From assembly GCF_027497255.1 (NCBI RefSeq), contig NZ_CP114903.1:806001-870000 (forward strand): DNA of 64,000 nt, given 5' to 3'. Every line of letters begins with the position of its first letter. Within the stretch, counting starts at the first letter, position 1. The DNA is from Micromonospora sp. WMMD882. Lineage in GTDB: Bacteria; Actinomycetota; Actinomycetes; Mycobacteriales; Micromonosporaceae. Below, in pieces: positions 62,869 through 64,000 of this stretch. Under the pieces are notes generated by a model that worked only from the letters and a program-made list of their open reading frames with translations, was not told the DNA's origin and searched no databases. The position numbers and the translations under genes are program-made.

Positions 62869-64000
62869 GCGTCGGGGCCACGCTGCGGATGCTGGACCGC
62901 GCCGACCGGGAGGTCATGAAGCTCACCCGCGCCGACATCGGCGCGGTGTACGAGTTCATGCACCGGTTCCGGCGCAACCCGGACGATCCCGGGCTGCGGC
63001 TGAAACCGCTGAGCGGCGACTCCCGGCTGATGTCGGCGCGGGTCAACCGGGACCACCGGGCGCTGCTGCTGCGCATCGCCGACCGGGACTACCTGCTCGT
63101 CGACGTCAAGCACCGCAGCGAGGTGTACGACGACCTGTCGCGGTACGCGTACCGGATCAACCGGGTCACCGGCGGCATCGAGGTGGTCGACCTGACGCCG
63201 GTCGGGGACAGCATCGTCGGCCGGGTCGTGCCCCCGGACGGAGCGGCTCCGCCCGCCGAGCCCCCGGCCCCGCCCGCCGAGCCCTCATCCGCGTCCGCCG
63301 AGCCCCCGCCCGCGTCCGCCGAGCCCCCGCCCGCGCCCGCCGAGCCCTCATCCGCGTCCGCCGCGCCCGCGCCCGCCGAGTCCCCGGCCGTGGAGACGGC
63401 GCCGGCCGGCGGGATCGCGCCCTCCGGGACGCCGCTGTTCGGCGCGTACGCCGACGCCCAGCTCGTGGAGCTGGGCGTGGCCGAGCCGCTGCTGCCGCAG
63501 ATCCGGGTCCTCACCACCGAGGCCGAGCTGCTGGCCCTGCTGGACCGGGCCCCGCAGCTCACCACCGACGTGCTGTTCGCCCTCTACGACGGCGTGCCCT
63601 ACGACGAGGTGCTCCGGCAGGTCACCGAGCCGGTGCGCGCCGGGGAACCGGTCGACCCGGAGGACTTCGCGGCGGCGGTGCGCCGCCCCGCCACCCAGGT
63701 CACCTCGGACGACGAGGCGTTGCAGGCGATCATCGGCGAGGCGTTCGAGCGGTGGCAGATCTTCCTGCACCCCACCCAGCGCAAACTGGTCGGGAAGCCG
63801 TACAGGGGGCCGGCCCGGGTCGGTGGGGGCCCCGGCACCGGCAAGACCATCGTCGCCCTGCACCGGGTCGCCCACCTCGCCCGGAAGCTGCCCCCCGGCA
63901 CGGACCGGCCGATCCTGCTCACCACGTTCAACCGTAACCTCGCCGCCGACCTGCGTACCCGGCTGCTCGCCCTCGGTGGCCAGGAGCTGGTGGCGCGGGT
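62865..64000 (+). CDS. ParE/RelE-like domain fused to UvrD-type helicase, cut by window edge
   Basis: Only the N-terminal 378 residues are visible. Residues 1-90 have a ParE/RelE-like pattern (FMHRFRRNPDDPGLRLKPLS, LMSARVNRDHRALLLRIADR, YLLVDVKHRSEVYDDLSRYA). Then comes a Pro/Ala/Glu/Ser-rich linker encoded by 18-bp direct repeats at about 63240-63380. Superfamily 1 helicase motif I GGGPGTGKTIVALHRVAHLA is close to the right edge, followed by LLTTFNRNLAADLRTRLLA. The ATG at 62865 overlaps the stop of the giant helicase gene (ATGA). The ParE-like part may be a non-toxic docking module, or a real toxin held inactive by fusion. It is encoded as a unit with the nuclease-helicase. Confidence 0.85.
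   Translation, partial: MSVGATLRMLDRADREVMKLTRADIGAVYEFMHRFRRNPDDPGLRLKPLSGDSRLMSARVNRDHRALLLRIADRDYLLVDVKHRSEVYDDLSRYAYRINRVTGGIEVVDLTPVGDSIVGRVVPPDGAAPPAEPPAPPAEPSSASAEPPPASAEPPPAPAEPSSASAAPAPAESPAVETAPAGGIAPSGTPLFGAYADAQLVELGVAEPLLPQIRVLTTEAELLALLDRAPQLTTDVLFALYDGVPYDEVLRQVTEPVRAGEPVDPEDFAAAVRRPATQVTSDDEALQAIIGEAFERWQIFLHPTQRKLVGKPYRGPARVGGGPGTGKTIVALHRVAHLARKLPPGTDRPILLTTFNRNLAADLRTRLLALGGQELVAR

Overview
The window is very GC-rich (roughly 70 percent or more by eye) with dense genes, GTG starts, 4-bp ATGA/GTGA stop-start overlaps and actinomycete-specific families (XRE/DUF5753 plus DUF397 pair, LAL-type LuxR regulator, MerR regulator with HEAT repeats, secreted LamG-Rhs proteins). This points to a filamentous actinomycete. 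A Micromonosporaceae member is my best guess, by inference only. I see no tRNA, rRNA or core housekeeping block, so this is accessory chromosome.

Layout. (1) 1-8234, minus strand: a translationally coupled pseudosugar (aminocyclitol) biosynthesis operon: a DHQS-fold sugar phosphate cyclase, MFS exporter, RmlD-like reductase, VldE/ValL-type pseudoglycosyltransferase, class III aminotransferase, cyclitol dehydrogenase, a BadF-type kinase, and the start of one more gene at the left edge. (2) 8632-16952, plus: two paralogous AraC regulators separated by almost 1 kb of repeat-bearing non-coding DNA, a large LAL regulator, and three overlapping alpha/beta hydrolases. (3) 16965-19376, minus: small genes (DUF4430, SRPBCC, RNase H, lipoprotein). 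(4) 19629-28485, plus: a kinase - SNF2 helicase - N6-adenine methyltransferase operon that looks like a DISARM/BREX-type defence module. The last third of the methyltransferase is foreign low-GC DNA. (5) 28826-32285: XRE/DUF397 pair, then a type I-E-like CRISPR array split by an ISAs1-family insertion sequence; no cas genes are visible. One spacer matches the resident methyltransferase at 28 of 32 positions. (6) 32822-41982: subtilisin-like protease, EcsC-like protein, TetR, acetyltransferase, an operon ending in a leukocidin-like pore-forming protein, and a HEAT/MerR-HEAT pair. (7) 42494-55596: a LamG - Rhs - immunity operon on the minus strand, flanked by a 1313-bp inverted duplication that carries a second toxin tip and its immunity gene on the plus strand. 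(8) 56437-64000, plus: a giant helicase-DUF1998-nuclease and a ParE-UvrD-type helicase fusion, again defence-like.

The most striking feature is region 7. The near-perfect inverted repeats flank the promoter, the LamG gene and the whole Rhs body. Homologous recombination between them would flip 8.7 kb and join the same Rhs body to the other toxin tip, with that tip's immunity gene immediately downstream. This would be a DNA-inversion switch between a colicin E3-type ribonuclease tip and an Ntox21-like tip. The second is the CRISPR array. A spacer appears to have been taken from a close homologue of the resident methyltransferase, and the resident gene lacks one glycine codon at exactly the position that would supply the seed end and a canonical AAG PAM.
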